A stretch of 64,000 bases of DNA from Linnemannia elongata (lineage: Eukaryota; Mortierellomycota; Mortierellomycetes; Mortierellales; Mortierellaceae), in NCBI GenBank assembly GCA_036320915.1, contig JAXBDG010000001.1, forward strand, positions 1,488,001 through 1,552,000. The letters run 5' to 3'. This document shows, piece after piece, positions 47,006 through 60,417 of this stretch; the stretch's first letter is position 1; each line of letters opens with the position of its first letter. The notes beneath the pieces were generated by a model. That model worked only from the letters and a program-made list of their open reading frames with translations. It was not told the origin of the DNA and made no database searches. A program made the position numbers and the translations under genes.

Positions 47006-48997
47006 CTACAATGAATCCACGTTCGGCTCCAACTCGTCTTCCTTGTCAGCACGTTGGCACATCTATCAGTTATGAAGAATGAAAACATTCACATATGTTA
47101 GCTCTCGACTCTTCCAACCTCTCGGTAAAACCACTGTTTGTCGGTGTAGCTCAACCATACCTTTTTGAATTTTTTGTAGGGAAACTTTGGAGCGGGCTCG
47201 ATTTCGTCGCGTGGGAGGACCCATTCGAGATAAACCCAGAACAGATAGTCCAGAGCGATCATGATGCAAAACAGTTTGCCTACAAAGACGCCACACCCAT
47301 AATAGCTAAAGACAGGATGTCACGAGAAAATGGGCTGATGAGTATATGAGGTTGGCGAGAGATCTTTCGTGAGAAATGCTGCAGCAAGCAAAAAATTGTC
47401 CTCGTTTGTTTGTATACCTGCGAAGCCTTTCGATGAGAGGAGGATCGCGAGTCTGTGAAATCGCATCATAGACCTTCTCTGTCCGTTCTGCAACATTGAC
47501 CCAACTATACATCTCCTTGAGCTCGTCGTTGAATTTCGCAGGCTGAACCTCTTTTCTCTGGATCATCTCAATAGATCGGTCTAGTGCCTGGACCAAGTCT
47601 AAAAATGATATGAAAGGGGATGAGAGATTATTAAGATTGACTCCATCAGACCGTTCTCTGTGTAACGACTAGTCGTTTAGTCCACAACACCTTTCCCTCT
47701 TTCTCTTCGTTCACAAGGAAGACGCCAAAAAAAGAATCCACATACCGTCCTCCTCGGGTTTCGAGAAAATGATCATATGCCGAGGTAGTACTTCAGGAAC
47801 ACCACCAACTTTTGTACTGACGACTAAGAGTCCTGCACAAGCTGCCTCCACAATTCCGATACAGAAGGCTTCTGTCAAACTGGTGTTGAGAAAGATTTGG
47901 CCACGAACTAATGTCTATAAAGTCAGGAGAGCAAAAGAGGCAAGTTGAGTAACACGAGTTTTGTCCGCATTTTGAATGACATTGGCCCAGTGGATCAATG
48001 ACTTACATTTCTGACTTGATGGGCCTTGATAGAGCCAAGGAACTCGACTCGGTCGTGTAGTAGGTGCTTCTCCCGCATCTGTTCCAAATCAATTCTCTTG
48101 GGGCCGTCGCCCCCAATGACAAACCGTACTTTAGAGTACTTTCGGCAGATTCGAGGAATTACAGCGACGAGAAGGTCCATTCCTTTGCGGTATGTCTGAC
48201 GCGAGATAACAACAATGGTTGCTACAATAAAGATATTCGCGGTAAGTTATTACGACAGTCATTGTTGCGCAATTTACGACATTGTAGTTTAGTTACGGCG
48301 GCAAGCAAAGGTACTTACTGACGTTGGGATCCTGCATACTGGGGTCGGGTTTGAAGCTCGACGCAATTACGGCGTTGGGGATGACAGAAACGTTTTGGGG
48401 TGTCAAAGCTGCTCGAAGAACGGTATTCTCTTTACTGTTAAGTACGTAAGACAGTCGTGTAAGTCCATGTTCTTCAATCTCGAGTTCTTTTGCACAACCA
48501 TGCCACAAGATTCAGTCGTTGAGGTACCTTGTATGAGAGACGCAAATGACGTGGTCGATATCCGAAAGGGTGAACTTGAGGAACTTGTTCATGACGATAC
48601 TGCTAGGATCAGAAAATCCAAAGAGCGAATGGTCCGTAAAGCAGGTTTTGAGACCCATGGTGCGCGCGTGGATGATGGCCTCGTGGCACATGGAGGAGAA
48701 GGCTTGGTGTCCATGAACGATTGATATCCGCTCCCGCAAGACAATTGCCCTGAAGACAGGAAAAAATCCGTAGAGTGTTGGAGGGGTAGCGTTCTGAAAG
48801 ACAACCTGCATAGGGACATGGTAGACTTTGAGCCCGTTGGTCAGACACCGGATCCCGCTCCTGCCGCCATAGGCGTGTGTGATGATGACGACTTTGTGGC
48901 CTCGCTGTATCAGACGCTGCGAGATATGATAGAGATGTGATTCGACTCCTCCTGCATTCGGATAAAAGAAATCTGACACCATGCTATTGAAGTCCAT
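47006..48997 (-). CDS. GPI3: GPI-GlcNAc transferase catalytic subunit (PIG-A/Gpi3)
   Basis: Seven exons (48528-48997, 48319-48434, 48007-48221, 47746-47914, 47418-47598, 47161-47305, 47006-47062) encode 450 residues. The enzyme adds GlcNAc from UDP-GlcNAc to phosphatidylinositol on the ER, the first step of GPI anchor synthesis. The N-terminal PIGA block [18 protein letters not shown] is intact, as are [22 protein letters not shown] and VIPNAV. The GT4 donor site follows, with [20 protein letters not shown] and the acidic motif [16 protein letters not shown]-terminal transmembrane helix lies in exon 6 ([17 protein letters not shown]). The last exon adds 18 residues and an acidic end; reading through its donor would give an alternative C-terminus stopping near 47096. 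The start at 48997 leaves a short N-terminus, so an upstream exon cannot be excluded. Confidence 0.93.
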
Positions 48998-49412
48998 TTG
49001 ACATCAAGGATTGCAAAAGGTCAATATTACCACTTGTAAATAACTGTGCCGTGCTCAATACCGTTTTATTATTGTTGCTGCAATATTCTTTCCTACCAAA
49101 TGTTGTAAGGCATCCTGTGTTGCTTATCTGCTTGGTATCCGTCACTTCGTGATGATGAGCGTTGCCGTTGTTCCTGTGATTTCGTTGTTCCTAGTTGTTG
49201 GAGATGTCGTTGAACAAGAACATCGCCCAAAGGCGGCTCTTCAACCAAGTAATGGTGCTGATTTGCTGATTTAAGGGGCCTCTATGGTTGCCTGATTGTA
49301 CAGCGGAGGCTTAGACTTGGAGTGCAGGCGAAGAAGATCAGGCAAAGGTTGACTTTGAGTATTCATTCCCTCCTCCAAACCTCACTCGAACACACAGGAG
49401 CGCGTAGACATC
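48998..49412. promoter_or_regulatory. Divergent promoter region between GPI3 and SYF1
   Basis: This 415-bp gap is shared by two divergently transcribed housekeeping genes. There is no clear TATA box. A T/G-rich middle part is the only compositional feature. Promoter role is inferred from position. Confidence 0.4.
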
Positions 49413-52400
49413 ATGCCGGGAGAGAAAAAAGCCGCCGCCAAACCAACAAAGTCCGCCGCGCCACAGGCCATGGAGGTAGTCCTGGAGGATTCCATCAACA
49501 TTGTACGTGAGACACAGCTGACTACGTTTTCTGGAGATGATTGCGGTCTTTTCGTTCACGGACATCTGCATAACAACTAACAAAAAAAGAGGGACAGAAC
49601 TAACGCCGCTTTACTTTTAATCAATACTGAAGTCGGACAAAGATGTGGCGTTCGAAGAGGACCTTCTTAGAAACCCTTACTCCCTCCGCCACTGGCAGCG
49701 ATATCTGGAGCATCATGCGAAGTCGCCCATTGCACAGCAGTTCATCGTCTACGAGAGAGCTGTCAAGGAACTGCCGGGATCATACAAACTCTGGAAGGCA
49801 TATCTGGATCAGAGGAAACAGCATCTCACCAAGCGCAACTTGCCATATATGAAGGCTCAGAGTGAATGGGAGAGCGTGGATGATTGTTACGAGCGTGCCT
49901 TGGTGCTCCTTCACAAGGTACATATCAGCGATAGACTTTTGAGGCCACTTCTACCTGCGTACGTTATTGAAGAATACTAACATTAATCCACATAACTTCA
50001 CACCGCATTGACTTGGAAATGAATAGATGCCAAGGATCTGGATGGACTATCTTCAGCATCTCATTGCAACACCCAGGATCACAAAGACCAGGAGAGTATT
50101 CGACAAGGCACTGAGGGCTCTTCCCATCACTCAACACATTCGCATCTGGCACCTGTATTTGGCTTGGGCCAAGAAGATTGGTGGAGAGACAGCACTCAAA
50201 GTCTACAAGCGCTACTTGAAGGTAAGAACGCCTCTGATGAAAAGAACAATGTCCACTTCACCTTATTTTTTTTTACTAACAAGTTTGAACTTTTCACGAC
50301 CAAAATGAATTTATTTTCTGATCACACATAGTTGGAGCCAAATCACGGAGAGGACTATGTCAACTTGCTGGTGTCAATGGAGCGTTACGACGAGGCTGCC
50401 TCTCGGCTTTGCAAGATGATCAACAACGAGCAGTTTCAGTCCATGCACGGCAAATCACACTACCAGCTTTGGCGTCAGCTATGCGACATCATTTGCTCTC
50501 ACCCGAAGGATGTCAAGTCTATCCCCATCGAGAACATTATTCGTAGCGGCATCAGGAGGTTTACGGATCAAACAGGACGTCTCTGGAACGATCTTGCAAA
50601 GTACTGGATTTTGCTCAATCATTTTGAGAAGGCTCGGGATGTCTACGAGGAGGCGATTACATCCGTCATGACTGTTCGCGATTTCACCCAGGTTTTCGAC
50701 ACCTATGCCGAGTTTGAGGAGTCTGTGATCAGTGCCAAGATGGAAGCTGCTGAGGTTGCCGAGGCCGAGGGGGAGGCAGGAGTAGATCAGATGGAGCTGG
50801 ACATGCGTTTGATGAGGCTAGAGCGTTTGATGGAGCGTCGTCCCTTCTTGGTCAACGAAGTCTTGTTGAGACAGAACCCCAACAGCGTTTATGAGTGGCA
50901 GAAGCGGGTCGAGCTCTGGGGCGATAATGCACAGAAGGTGGTTGATACCTACACACAGGCTGTGACGACGATTCACCCAAAGAAGGCCGATGGAAAGTTC
51001 AACGGCCTTTGGATCAACTTTGCCAAGTTTTACGAGGATGGCAACGACTTGATCTCTGCTAGGACTATCTTCGAGAAGGCAACCAAGGTCAACTACAAGA
51101 CTGTCAACGATCTGGCTGATGTTTGGTGCGAGTATGCAGAGATGGAGGTCCGCCACGAGTAAGTTTCCTTCCCCAATCAATGTTTCTCGAGTTGTTACCG
51201 CACCCATAATTGCCCTGGAAACTGACACCGACTTTTCTATTTTGAATTGTTTATCTTCAGGAACTACGATGCGGCACTTCAGGTCATGGCACGTGCTACG
51301 ATACCTTCCAAGCAAAAGAATATTGCATTCCATGACGAGGTACGACTTGGAACAAGCAGGACTTCAATCAATAGCTGTCGTCATTATCATAGGCGGTCTT
51401 TGACTAACGATGTACCTCCCTATCACCATACTATAGACTTTGCCTGTACAAGTCCGTGTTTACAAGTCGTTGCGCTTGTGGTCGTTTTATGTCGATTTGG
51501 AGGAATCAGTTGGAACAGTGGAGTCGACAAAGGCTGTGTACGACAAGATTCTGGAAATCAAGATCGCCAACCCTCAGATCATTGTCAACTATGCCAACTT
51601 TTTGGAGGAGAACAAGTTCTTCGAGGACAGTTACAAGGTGTACGAGCGTGGTATCGATCTCTTTGGCTACCCTATTGCCTTTGAGCTCTGGAACATTTAT
51701 CTTTTGAAGTTTATCGCGCGCTATGTAAGTTTTCGTATTGCTTCTTACTCTCGCAACGTGGGGTGTATATGTCGCTTCATTTCTAGGATGAAAACTAACC
51801 TTCTGATTTTTTTCCTGATGGCGATGATCATAGGGTGGAACGAAACTCGAGCGTACTAGAGATCTCTTCGAGCAGGCCATTGAGAAGGTGCCAGCTAAGC
51901 ACGCCAAGCCTCTTTACCTTATGTATGGAAACTTGGAAGAGACTCACGGTTTGGCGCGTCATGCTATGAGTATCTACGACAGAGCGACCAAGGTGGTTGC
52001 ACCGGAGGACCGCGCCGACATGTACCACTTCTACATTGCCAAGGCAGCAACCATGTTTGGTGTCACGTCGACTCGCGAGATCTACGAGCGCGCTATCGAG
52101 GTTCTTCAGGACAAGGACGCACGTGTCATGTGCATGCGTTATGCAGATATGGAGCGCAAACTGGGCGAAATCGATCGTGCCAGAGGCATCTATGCTCATG
52201 GCAGTCAATTCTGCGATCCCAGGGTAAGTATTTTGCTGTTACATGTTACTTATGTTGTTCTCGCGGCGTTGTTTTTCTCGCGTTATTAATATTTCACACA
52301 TTTGATTGCTTTGAAATGGTTGCAGATCACACAAGATTACTGGCAGACATGGCACGATTTCGAGGTGCAGCATGGAAACGAGGATACTTTCAAGGAGATG

Positions 52401-52795
52401 CTCCGTATCAAACGAAGTGTCCAAGTCAAGTTCAACACCGATGTCAGTTACATTACTGCTCAGATGCTTCAGACCCAGGAGAAGAGCAAGGCTGCTGGCG
52501 GCGATGCTATGCAGACCTTGGATCGCATGACTACAGGCGGACCTGGAGAGATGGCCTTTGTCAAGTATGTTATCTTTTCTACACCGATGCGTGTTCTACG
52601 ATTTGAGGCGGTTGCTATTTCGTGTTGGATGCTAAGACAGTGACTAACAATCTCTCCTCCTTTTCGTTTCTCTTCCGTAGATCGTCTGCTCATTCTGTTA
52701 AACAGACTCACGGACAGGCCGAGGAAGAACCTGCGGCCCCTGTTGCACCAGTGAACCCTGACGAGATTGCCATTGACGACGATGAGGATATTTAG
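49413..52795 (+). CDS. SYF1: Pre-mRNA-splicing factor SYF1 (XAB2 homologue)
   Basis: Nine exons (49413-49502, 49633-49917, 50027-50221, 50332-51158, 51261-51339, 51437-51724, 51834-52223, 52326-52564, 52681-52795) close in frame at 835 residues, the family's length. SYF1 is a HAT-repeat scaffold of the Prp19/NineTeen complex in activated spliceosomes. HAT repeats fill most of the chain, for example [44 protein letters not shown] and [15 protein letters not shown]. The C-terminus is the usual conserved [18 protein letters not shown] region followed by an acidic end (IDDDEDI). The start ATG at 49413 precedes an Ala/Lys-rich leader. Introns are 80-130 bp with standard donors. Confidence 0.94.
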
Positions 52796-52929
52796 GAACC
52801 CCCCCCCCGAGACACAAAACAACGAATAATTACAACAAACGATGATCATGACATGAAATCCAAAAACGAGAAAGGAATGCAAAAATGTGTCTATGTATTA
52901 CGAGATGATCATGCTAAAATGAGGATGTT

Positions 52930-55900
52930 TCAATGGGTGGTGTTCTCTCCAAGACGGGCCATCTCGATGGCTTCCTGGATACGGTAGCAGAGTGCTCTTG
53001 AAAGGATAATGTCCTTCTGACTGGAAGAGGCAGAAGACGGTTGCTGCTGCTGCTGTTGTCGTTGACCGACTAGATCCAAGCCCAAGCGGACGATCCGGGA
53101 ATGGCTCTGGACGGGGACTGGGTCAATGCGGTAGATGGACTCGAGAGGATCAGACCGCTTAGGAATTCTGTCCTTGAACGAATAGAGAGATGCGGGTACC
53201 TTGACGGGGCATTGGTCTTCGGTAACAACCATAGCCTGTTCGCATGTGAGGAGGATCTGGAGGAACTGCTCTGCGTGGCTAAGTGTGAACAACGTGTTCT
53301 GGAGGAGTAGGTAAGACTCGCTATCAGGCTTCTTCTCGGGTGCTGAGGCTTCTTCGGTCGACGAGAAGTCTGTTTCTTGAGAGGACTTGAGGAACGCAAG
53401 GATCTCGAGGATGGATTCTAGACTGGCGAGTGCCCACGTCAAGTTTGCTCCTGTCACCTTGACAATGCCTATAAGCACGACAAACAATAAGTCACGTAGA
53501 TTAGTAGGGTGTTCATGGTAGGACGGAGAACGAGGCAAGTTTGGCCCAAATAAATGCAAACAGGCTGTAAAACTTACTCAACTGACGGAGTAAAGTGGTG
53601 GCAATGCCCGAGACCTGGTTTTGCCAGATACCATTCATCCAACGAATGTTTCCCTTGGGGCAGGACATGATAGTACGGAGCAACAGTCTCGCTGGAACCA
53701 AAGCAAACTCATTATCGCTGTTCATGGGATTGATTGCTGAGAATGAGTGGAGCCAACTCAAGAAAGCGCTCTGTGTGATCAGCTGAAGCGAGGCTTTGGG
53801 AATAGCTGACGTGTTGAACAAGATCTACAACAGCAACGAAAAGCGCGTCAAAATTCATATTAGAATCATTCCTCGTTATCCAGATCTGTGTAACAAATAT
53901 GCGCATGAGGAATTCTTACCTCGATGACTATCTTCTTGGAAAGGGGCTCAGCGAGCTGTGAGTTGAAAAAGGCGACCAAAAGGTCAACAACATGTCGACG
54001 CCTGAACAGCTTATAGTCCTCCGAGGTCTTCAAAGAAGTAGCCAAGAGCCGGAGCATCCAAACACGTTCCTTCCGGTGGTTATCGGATGAAGAGTTGAAC
54101 ATGCTATAGAACATTGGGATATCCTCCAAATCAATAACGGGACGTTGGAGACAGAACTTGTTGACGTGCGGGTACATGAAATGGTCGGGTTTCAGGAGTG
54201 TCGTGAGGGCTTGGGTGACAAAGGCGGTGATCACGGCTGGGATCCTGGGTGGTGCGACGCCGTCGTCGCGTTCGACAATAGCGTTCCTGAGTGCGTCCAT
54301 AAGTAGCAACAGCTGGTTCTTCTCCCTCATGGTCGATTGCTAGATCACGAGTATAACGTGGGAAGTAGATAAAATTGTTAGTAAAGATTTGAACGTTGAC
54401 AGAACTGTGGCATTTCGTATGAGTGAATAGGCAGCAAACTTACGGAGAGGAGAGGGTAAAAGTCGTCCAGCAAAGAGTAGGCAGCAAAGCGCATGTTCTC
54501 ATCACCGGAAGAAAGAGCGACAATAATGTAGCCCAATCCGTTGACCTCGATAAACCGACGGATATCCAACAGTCCACCAAACGCCATGTACGTTCCAAAG
54601 AGCGGCAGCATGAAGCAAGGATCGTAGATGGGTGCTGGTTGAAGCTTTACAGCCTCCTCGTCATAGTCCTGCTTCGTCACCAGAGGAGCCTCGCTCTCCA
54701 ACTCACGATCGACAGGGAAGTGTGTAGCAGAGACCATCATCATGCTGGGGTCAATCAAGTCCAAACTTTCCGTCATCATAGCCTGACCAAAGAGTGCGCC
54801 AGAAGACTTTGTGTTCTCGGTTCCAGATCCCCAGACAGGGGCACGGTTCGAGATAGATCCTGTCGTCTGAGACTCTGTGATCCTCAGTACCGCCAGCAAC
54901 AGCTGGTCAGTCACACTTGTCGAGGCAGAGTAACAGGACAAGAGCATGGGAAGGAATCCGGCCTTGCAACAAGTCTTGGGTTCTAAGCAGGTCAGGGTAT
55001 AGATCAGCTGGACGATGGCCAGGCGCGCCTTGAAGTTCTCGGGAACTGTGTGCTTGGTCGTAGGAGCGGTGGCCATCGCCAATGTCGAGAACTGCCGATG
55101 CTTGAAGAGCGTCTGGAGAATCTGGGGCAGTACAGAGCTCTGCGAAGTCTACACATTATGTAAAAGAAAAAGAGAGAGAGTAAGTGTTTGGTCTGTTATG
55201 CTTCAAATCCAGGACGATTGCGAATAACTTATATCATTGGAACGTACCTCGACATAGTAGTGCTTTGCCAAGAAGGCAGAGAACCGCACAAGCTCCACAT
55301 TATCCAAAGCCTTCTCAATAGCAAACGACACCAGCTCAAATAGGACCTTCTGATCGATACTCTGCTTCCGTTCCTCAACATGTTTCTCAAGAATGCTGTA
55401 CAACCGATCGCAGACAGGCTCAAGCCACTGTGCATCTCCGTTCTTGTCCAGAGTCACAATCAATCGACGAGCGGTCTCCTCAAACCATCTTGACAGTCTG
55501 TTTTGTCTGCTCTCCTGCTCGAGATCTCCCGTAACGTCCTTGGTTACATCGAGGAGGGATTCCACAAGACCAATACTTTCTAGTCCAATTGTTGGGATGC
55601 TCTCCACAAGTGACCACACCGAATCCACCTGCATTTTGTCCGACGACTTTGTGGTCAAGGAAACCAGGATGGCGGCAGCATCAGCGACCAATAAGGGCTC
55701 GCTCGAGCTGAATACAGACTCCCTTGCATTGGTGGATGACTTGATAATGTGCTGGACCATCTTGGGAAGAAGCAAGGGCTGTAATGCTTTGACAGCTTGG
55801 CGATCCTCCTGAGATGCAGAGGCCGACCACTGGAACCGTTGGTTGTCCTGGGAAGTTGACAAGCGATGGAAATAGGCATGTAAGGGAACATAGAACCCGG

Positions 55901-58900
55901 CATCTTCCATATGTTTCTCGAGATCCTTCTTGGAGAAAGCCAACATCTTGGTCGCAAACTTCTGGCGGGAAGAAGCAGAGCAGGTCAAGAGTGCCGACAA
56001 GATCAAGTTGCGCTTGGGGTTCGAGTTCTCCAAGATGAAATCAACAAGCGAAAGGTCGAGGTCACTCAACGAGGATGAGTGAAGAGAATCCAAGGCTTGA
56101 TCGAAAACTCCTGGAATCGACAGGTCTAGAGGGAACACGGCTTTTGCCATGGAGTTGGGCCAAAGGCGACCCCGAATGACATCTAGAACGATAGCGTCTA
56201 GCTCTTCCGACGGCTGGCTCCTCCAAAGGTCCATCAGGGCGGCAGTGGAGTGAACGGGGATAGCAGAAGCGGAGCTTCCTTGGCGAGTTAGGTTCTTGAG
56301 GATGGTCGACAAGAGCGCGTTGAAGGTGGCGGTGGCCGAGAACTTGGCTTGTCCGTGTAGCTTGAGCAGCGACTCCAAAACCATGGTCAGATCCGATGAA
56401 GAACACAAGGCGGCCAACTTCGAAAAGTACTTGACAGTCTAAAGGTAGTAAGTTGAATGGCTGTTAGGGCTATTGTCAGATACTTGATACAAAACAACAC
56501 AAAATAACGACCTGTAACTTACCTTAGACTGCAAGGCCTTTCCGCCAGACTTCTTCATGCTATCGAGCTCATGCATGACACGGTCGACAGTCTTGCGGAC
56601 AAAGTGGCTTGTCAACAAGATATCCGACGCTGTCGTCTTCCTGCTGCCAGCAGCAGTTGCAGACTTTGTGCTGGCGATCAAAAGATCGACAACGCGGGCA
56701 TCGAAAATGTCCAAGGTCTCGGGCTTGTTGGCCTGCAACTGGGTCAGATACAGCTCGCGGAGAATAAAGTTCTCTGATAGACGGCTTTTGAACTCCTCAA
56801 AGACGGTCTCCTCTTTCCTGCTGCAGTCCAAGAGAGATGTCAACAGAGTGAAGGCTGCATTCACAGCATCGTCATCAGCAATGTTCGACGAGACCCAGCT
56901 TGCAAGTTGACGGATGACAAGGTTGCTGTAGATAGCCAGAAGCCTAGGCTCGGTCCGATCAATAGAGTGCTTCAGCAAGTCCTGAACAACCGAGTTGGAT
57001 AGGTCTGATGGCCGAGTGTTGTAGAGCAGACTGGGGAAAGGAAGCTCCTGAAGGAAGCCGTGGACGGGATCCTGCACCTCCATGACATTGTCTTGATCGG
57101 ATTGCTCTAATAGTCCAGTGACATTAGAAAAGTCGTAGATCGAACCGGCAAAAGGGTATCTAGTCCTGATGTAGTCCACCAGAGCATTGGTCGCCTCCCT
57201 GCTGTCGATCGCATACTCGACTATCTGCTTGAAGTTCTTGGCAACTCCTGCAGCACACTGTACTTGGAGGTTGGTGGCAAAGGCGGTTCGGTCACTCGAT
57301 TTGAGAAGCTGAATCAAATCTGCATCATTCACTTTTTTGGGAGCCTTGAAATTGGTGGCGGTGGCGGATGCATTGTTCTCCTTGAGACTCTCGTACGCCA
57401 TGGTCAGATACTCGGGCGATCCAAGCTGGGAGATGTGAGCTCTCTTTTCCTGGTTCAATCCTGCGATAGCAGCTAGCTCCTGAGTGGTTGGTTCCTGAAT
57501 ACGGCGCAAGCATCCTACAGCATGGGCAGAGGTCCGGTTCTGATTCCAGGTCAGCAGGGGCATCAATCGATTGAGGAAGGCGGCTATAGACGCCGCCACA
57601 GCCTTGTCCTTAGCATAGACATGCTGGAACTGTTCGAGCACAGTCATTAAGAGAGGGCTGTACGGTCGTGTGACGTCCTGGTGCTGGGAGTTGGAAAGAA
57701 GGTGGCGAATATCGTTCGATGTGTCGACGTCCATGGCTGACGTATCCTGAAGGGCCTTCATGATAGCCGACGATTGGTCGACATACTTGTAGGGTGTCCT
57801 CAAACAACGCGCCACGCAGTCGTCAAAGAAATACAGGAACTGGTTCTGATCTCCGGCGAGTTGAGGGCGACCATAGTTGGAGGTGGGGATAGCCTCGATC
57901 CACAGATTCGCCTCCGATGGGTCATGCTGGAATAGAATCGATTCGCTCAAGAGTTTTGATACCAAACGCCCAGTCAGTGCCTTGATGTGAGGGTGTGCCG
58001 TAGTGAGGAATAAGGCTAGAAGCTTGTTGAGATATGACGAGCCATCCAACGACTTGTTGGACCATCGAAAGTCATTTAGCTCTAGGAGTAGTTCCAGAAG
58101 GTGGATGAGGGTGCCAGCCTGGACAGTCGAAAAGTCCGAGGGGATGAGCTTTCCAATGTCGAATTTAGCTTCACTGACTGCTTGAGGAAGGAACTGCTGA
58201 TAGTACTTGATGAGACGTAAAACTCCGTTGTTGAAGAGGTTGTTCCTAATGCTTTCCTCGTTCTCTGCCTCCGACTGAGCCAGCGACTGGATTCCATTGT
58301 GAAGCATGATGATAATCTGGATATCGGGAACACGCCGGCGGAGCTCTGCCATAAGGGACGTGATTGCGCTGGCCCACTGCTGCGCTGGAGGATCAGACGA
58401 TTTCGTGTTGGCGGCTCCATCCGTCATGTCCGCTGATTCATCCGATGTTGAGATCTCTTCCTCGTTCATGGCGAGCGTCTTGACAGCCGACTGCATCACA
58501 GCGACCACTTGCTCTGCCTTCTGGAATACGGCTGCAAGTTCGACAATGGTGAAGTACCGAACAAGCATGCTAGAGTGTTGCAAGCCCTTTCCGAGGATTG
58601 TCCTGTTTGCGGAGGAAGGAAGGATGTTTTCGATGATAGTCGAGACAGGAGGAGGGTGGGATGCAAAGAGTCCTGTGTGTTGAAGGTAGAGGTTGGGTAC
58701 TGGGATCTCGGTGATCTTGTGCAAGAGCGTCATGTTGGCCAGCCACCTTGCTGACAATCTTGGCTCCAGCTGTATGCTCGCCTTTTGCCAGAATCTATAG
58801 TAAATCCATATACATATAATACTGGGTTAGGACTTTGTTGGCTATGTGCAAAAAGTTTAGCACAAAATGACGTGGGGGGGACTTACACTCGGACAAGCTC

Positions 58901-60239
58901 GGGGCACGCTGTCAGAATCGAAACGGTCAGCTCCTGCTGGAGCATGTTTTCGGTGGGTCGAAGATGTGTCAGGAGCTGTGAAAGGGTCTTATTGAAGATA
59001 GTCTTGTTACCGTCACCAGATATCTTTTCTGTTGAGATTGTGGAAGTGAGAATGCTGGGAGGGTACCAAGCCGCGTCCTGGAAGCAAATACCGACTCCTG
59101 GAGTTGTGCAGAGCGTCATCATGAACTTGTGGACGATAATGGCGACTGTCTGATCTGATCCCTCCACTGGCTCTGTCCTTGAGTACAGCTTGAGCACGTT
59201 CACAAGGAAGGAGGTACTGAAGAAGGTGATTTTGCTGGTCCTGGAGAGCTCATTATCCATGATGATGTTATTGGTGAGGACAAGGAGAACTTGGTTGACA
59301 AGTGGGAAAGGGTCGTTGGGCAAATCCTTGAGCGCGACTTGGAATAGATCGGGCATCTCCAGAATCTCCTTCTTGACTGTTGCATCGCCACGAATGAAGA
59401 ATGCCAGCAAAAACTGAACATATAGTGTACGAGTGTCTAATTCCAGGCAATTGGTAACAAATTTCAGTCTAGTCATTCATATAGTCAAGATTAAAAGCCA
59501 ACTGATTCTCGTGCAAAACGCCCCAGAGAGTGTCAACATACCGGCTTTGTTGGTTGACTCGGTCTCGCCCTCCTTGCGCCTCAGATGCCTCAGCTTGGTT
59601 AATGCCTTCAGGCTAAAGTTGAAGCCATCCTTGAGCTCCTTGGTAGTTGTGTGGTGAACGTGGTTCATGGCAGTCAAGAGTCGAAGGGTGGCCTGCACCG
59701 TGTTCTGGCGTCCAGACGACAAGTTCTTGTAGATACAGGTCATCCGGCTCTGGTTCTGTAGGATCAATCGAGTCAGTCTGATGGCGTGAGGGCGATGAAG
59801 TGCTGTGTTGCATTGGTGGATAAGTTTTGACAGGACCTCGACGATGGAAGCCTCGATCCTCCTGATATCCAATTGATGCTGCCATTCCCAGATCTTGAAC
59901 AGTTGTGTGCACTCTGGAGACTCGTCGACATAGTCGTAGACAACGCCGAGCGACTTTGTTGCCTGTGCGCTCTCTGTTGGGTCACTGGAGTTGGGTCGGA
60001 CATTGAGTTGTTGCCTGAGACGCTTTAGGCCTATGTTAATGAGAGTAGTTGTTGTAGTCGGTTAGGAAACGTCTTTTCAATTGGTGGCGACACGCTTTGC
60101 TTATGAGCGAGTACGTTCAATTTATTGAACGTGTTGCAGTATAGTGGTGGGACGTGCCTATGAAAATGGGTTCTTCCTTGAGCTCGGAGAGGGCCTTGAC
60201 GAGCTCGTTCTTGTCCTTGAACTGTGTCTTGGCTTCCAT
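52930..60239 (-). CDS. URB1: Nucleolar pre-ribosomal-associated protein 1 (URB1/Npa1)
   Basis: Nine exons (60158-60239, 59542-60030, 58887-59436, 56523-58794, 55248-56438, 54444-55148, 53920-54339, 53578-53824, 52930-53468) give 2164 residues, close to the known size of this giant protein. URB1/Npa1 is an early 60S assembly factor that binds 27S pre-rRNA and snoRNPs in the nucleolus. The N-terminal Npa1 domain is recognisable by FIGLKRLRQQL, YVDESPECTQLFKIWEW and TRTLYVQFLLAFFIRGD. The rest is an alpha-helical armadillo-like array without catalytic motifs. The C-terminus has a short Gln run. Intron 1 needs a GC donor (GCACGT) to keep Gly28 and the frame, which is unusual. Its 3' end converges on SYF1 with 134 bp between stops. 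Confidence 0.86.
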
Positions 60240-60417
60240 CCTGCCAGGCTGTGTGATGTGTGGACAGTGAATGAATGAAGGCACTAATGGGCGAAAGTCA
60301 TTCTTCACGAAGGTTGTTTGCTTCAAGGAAAAAAAAAAGAAAATCGAAAACAAAAGTGACTGTGTGACCAGGTCACGTGGAAAGCATTCGAAAAATCAGT
60401 TGGCCAGTGCGCAAGTT

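Noticed and set aside
47096..47161. Read-through C-terminus of GPI3 in exon 6
   Set aside because: A good donor (GTATGG) and an acceptor at 47063-47064 lead to an in-frame final exon with an acidic end. The read-through form is left only as an alternative.
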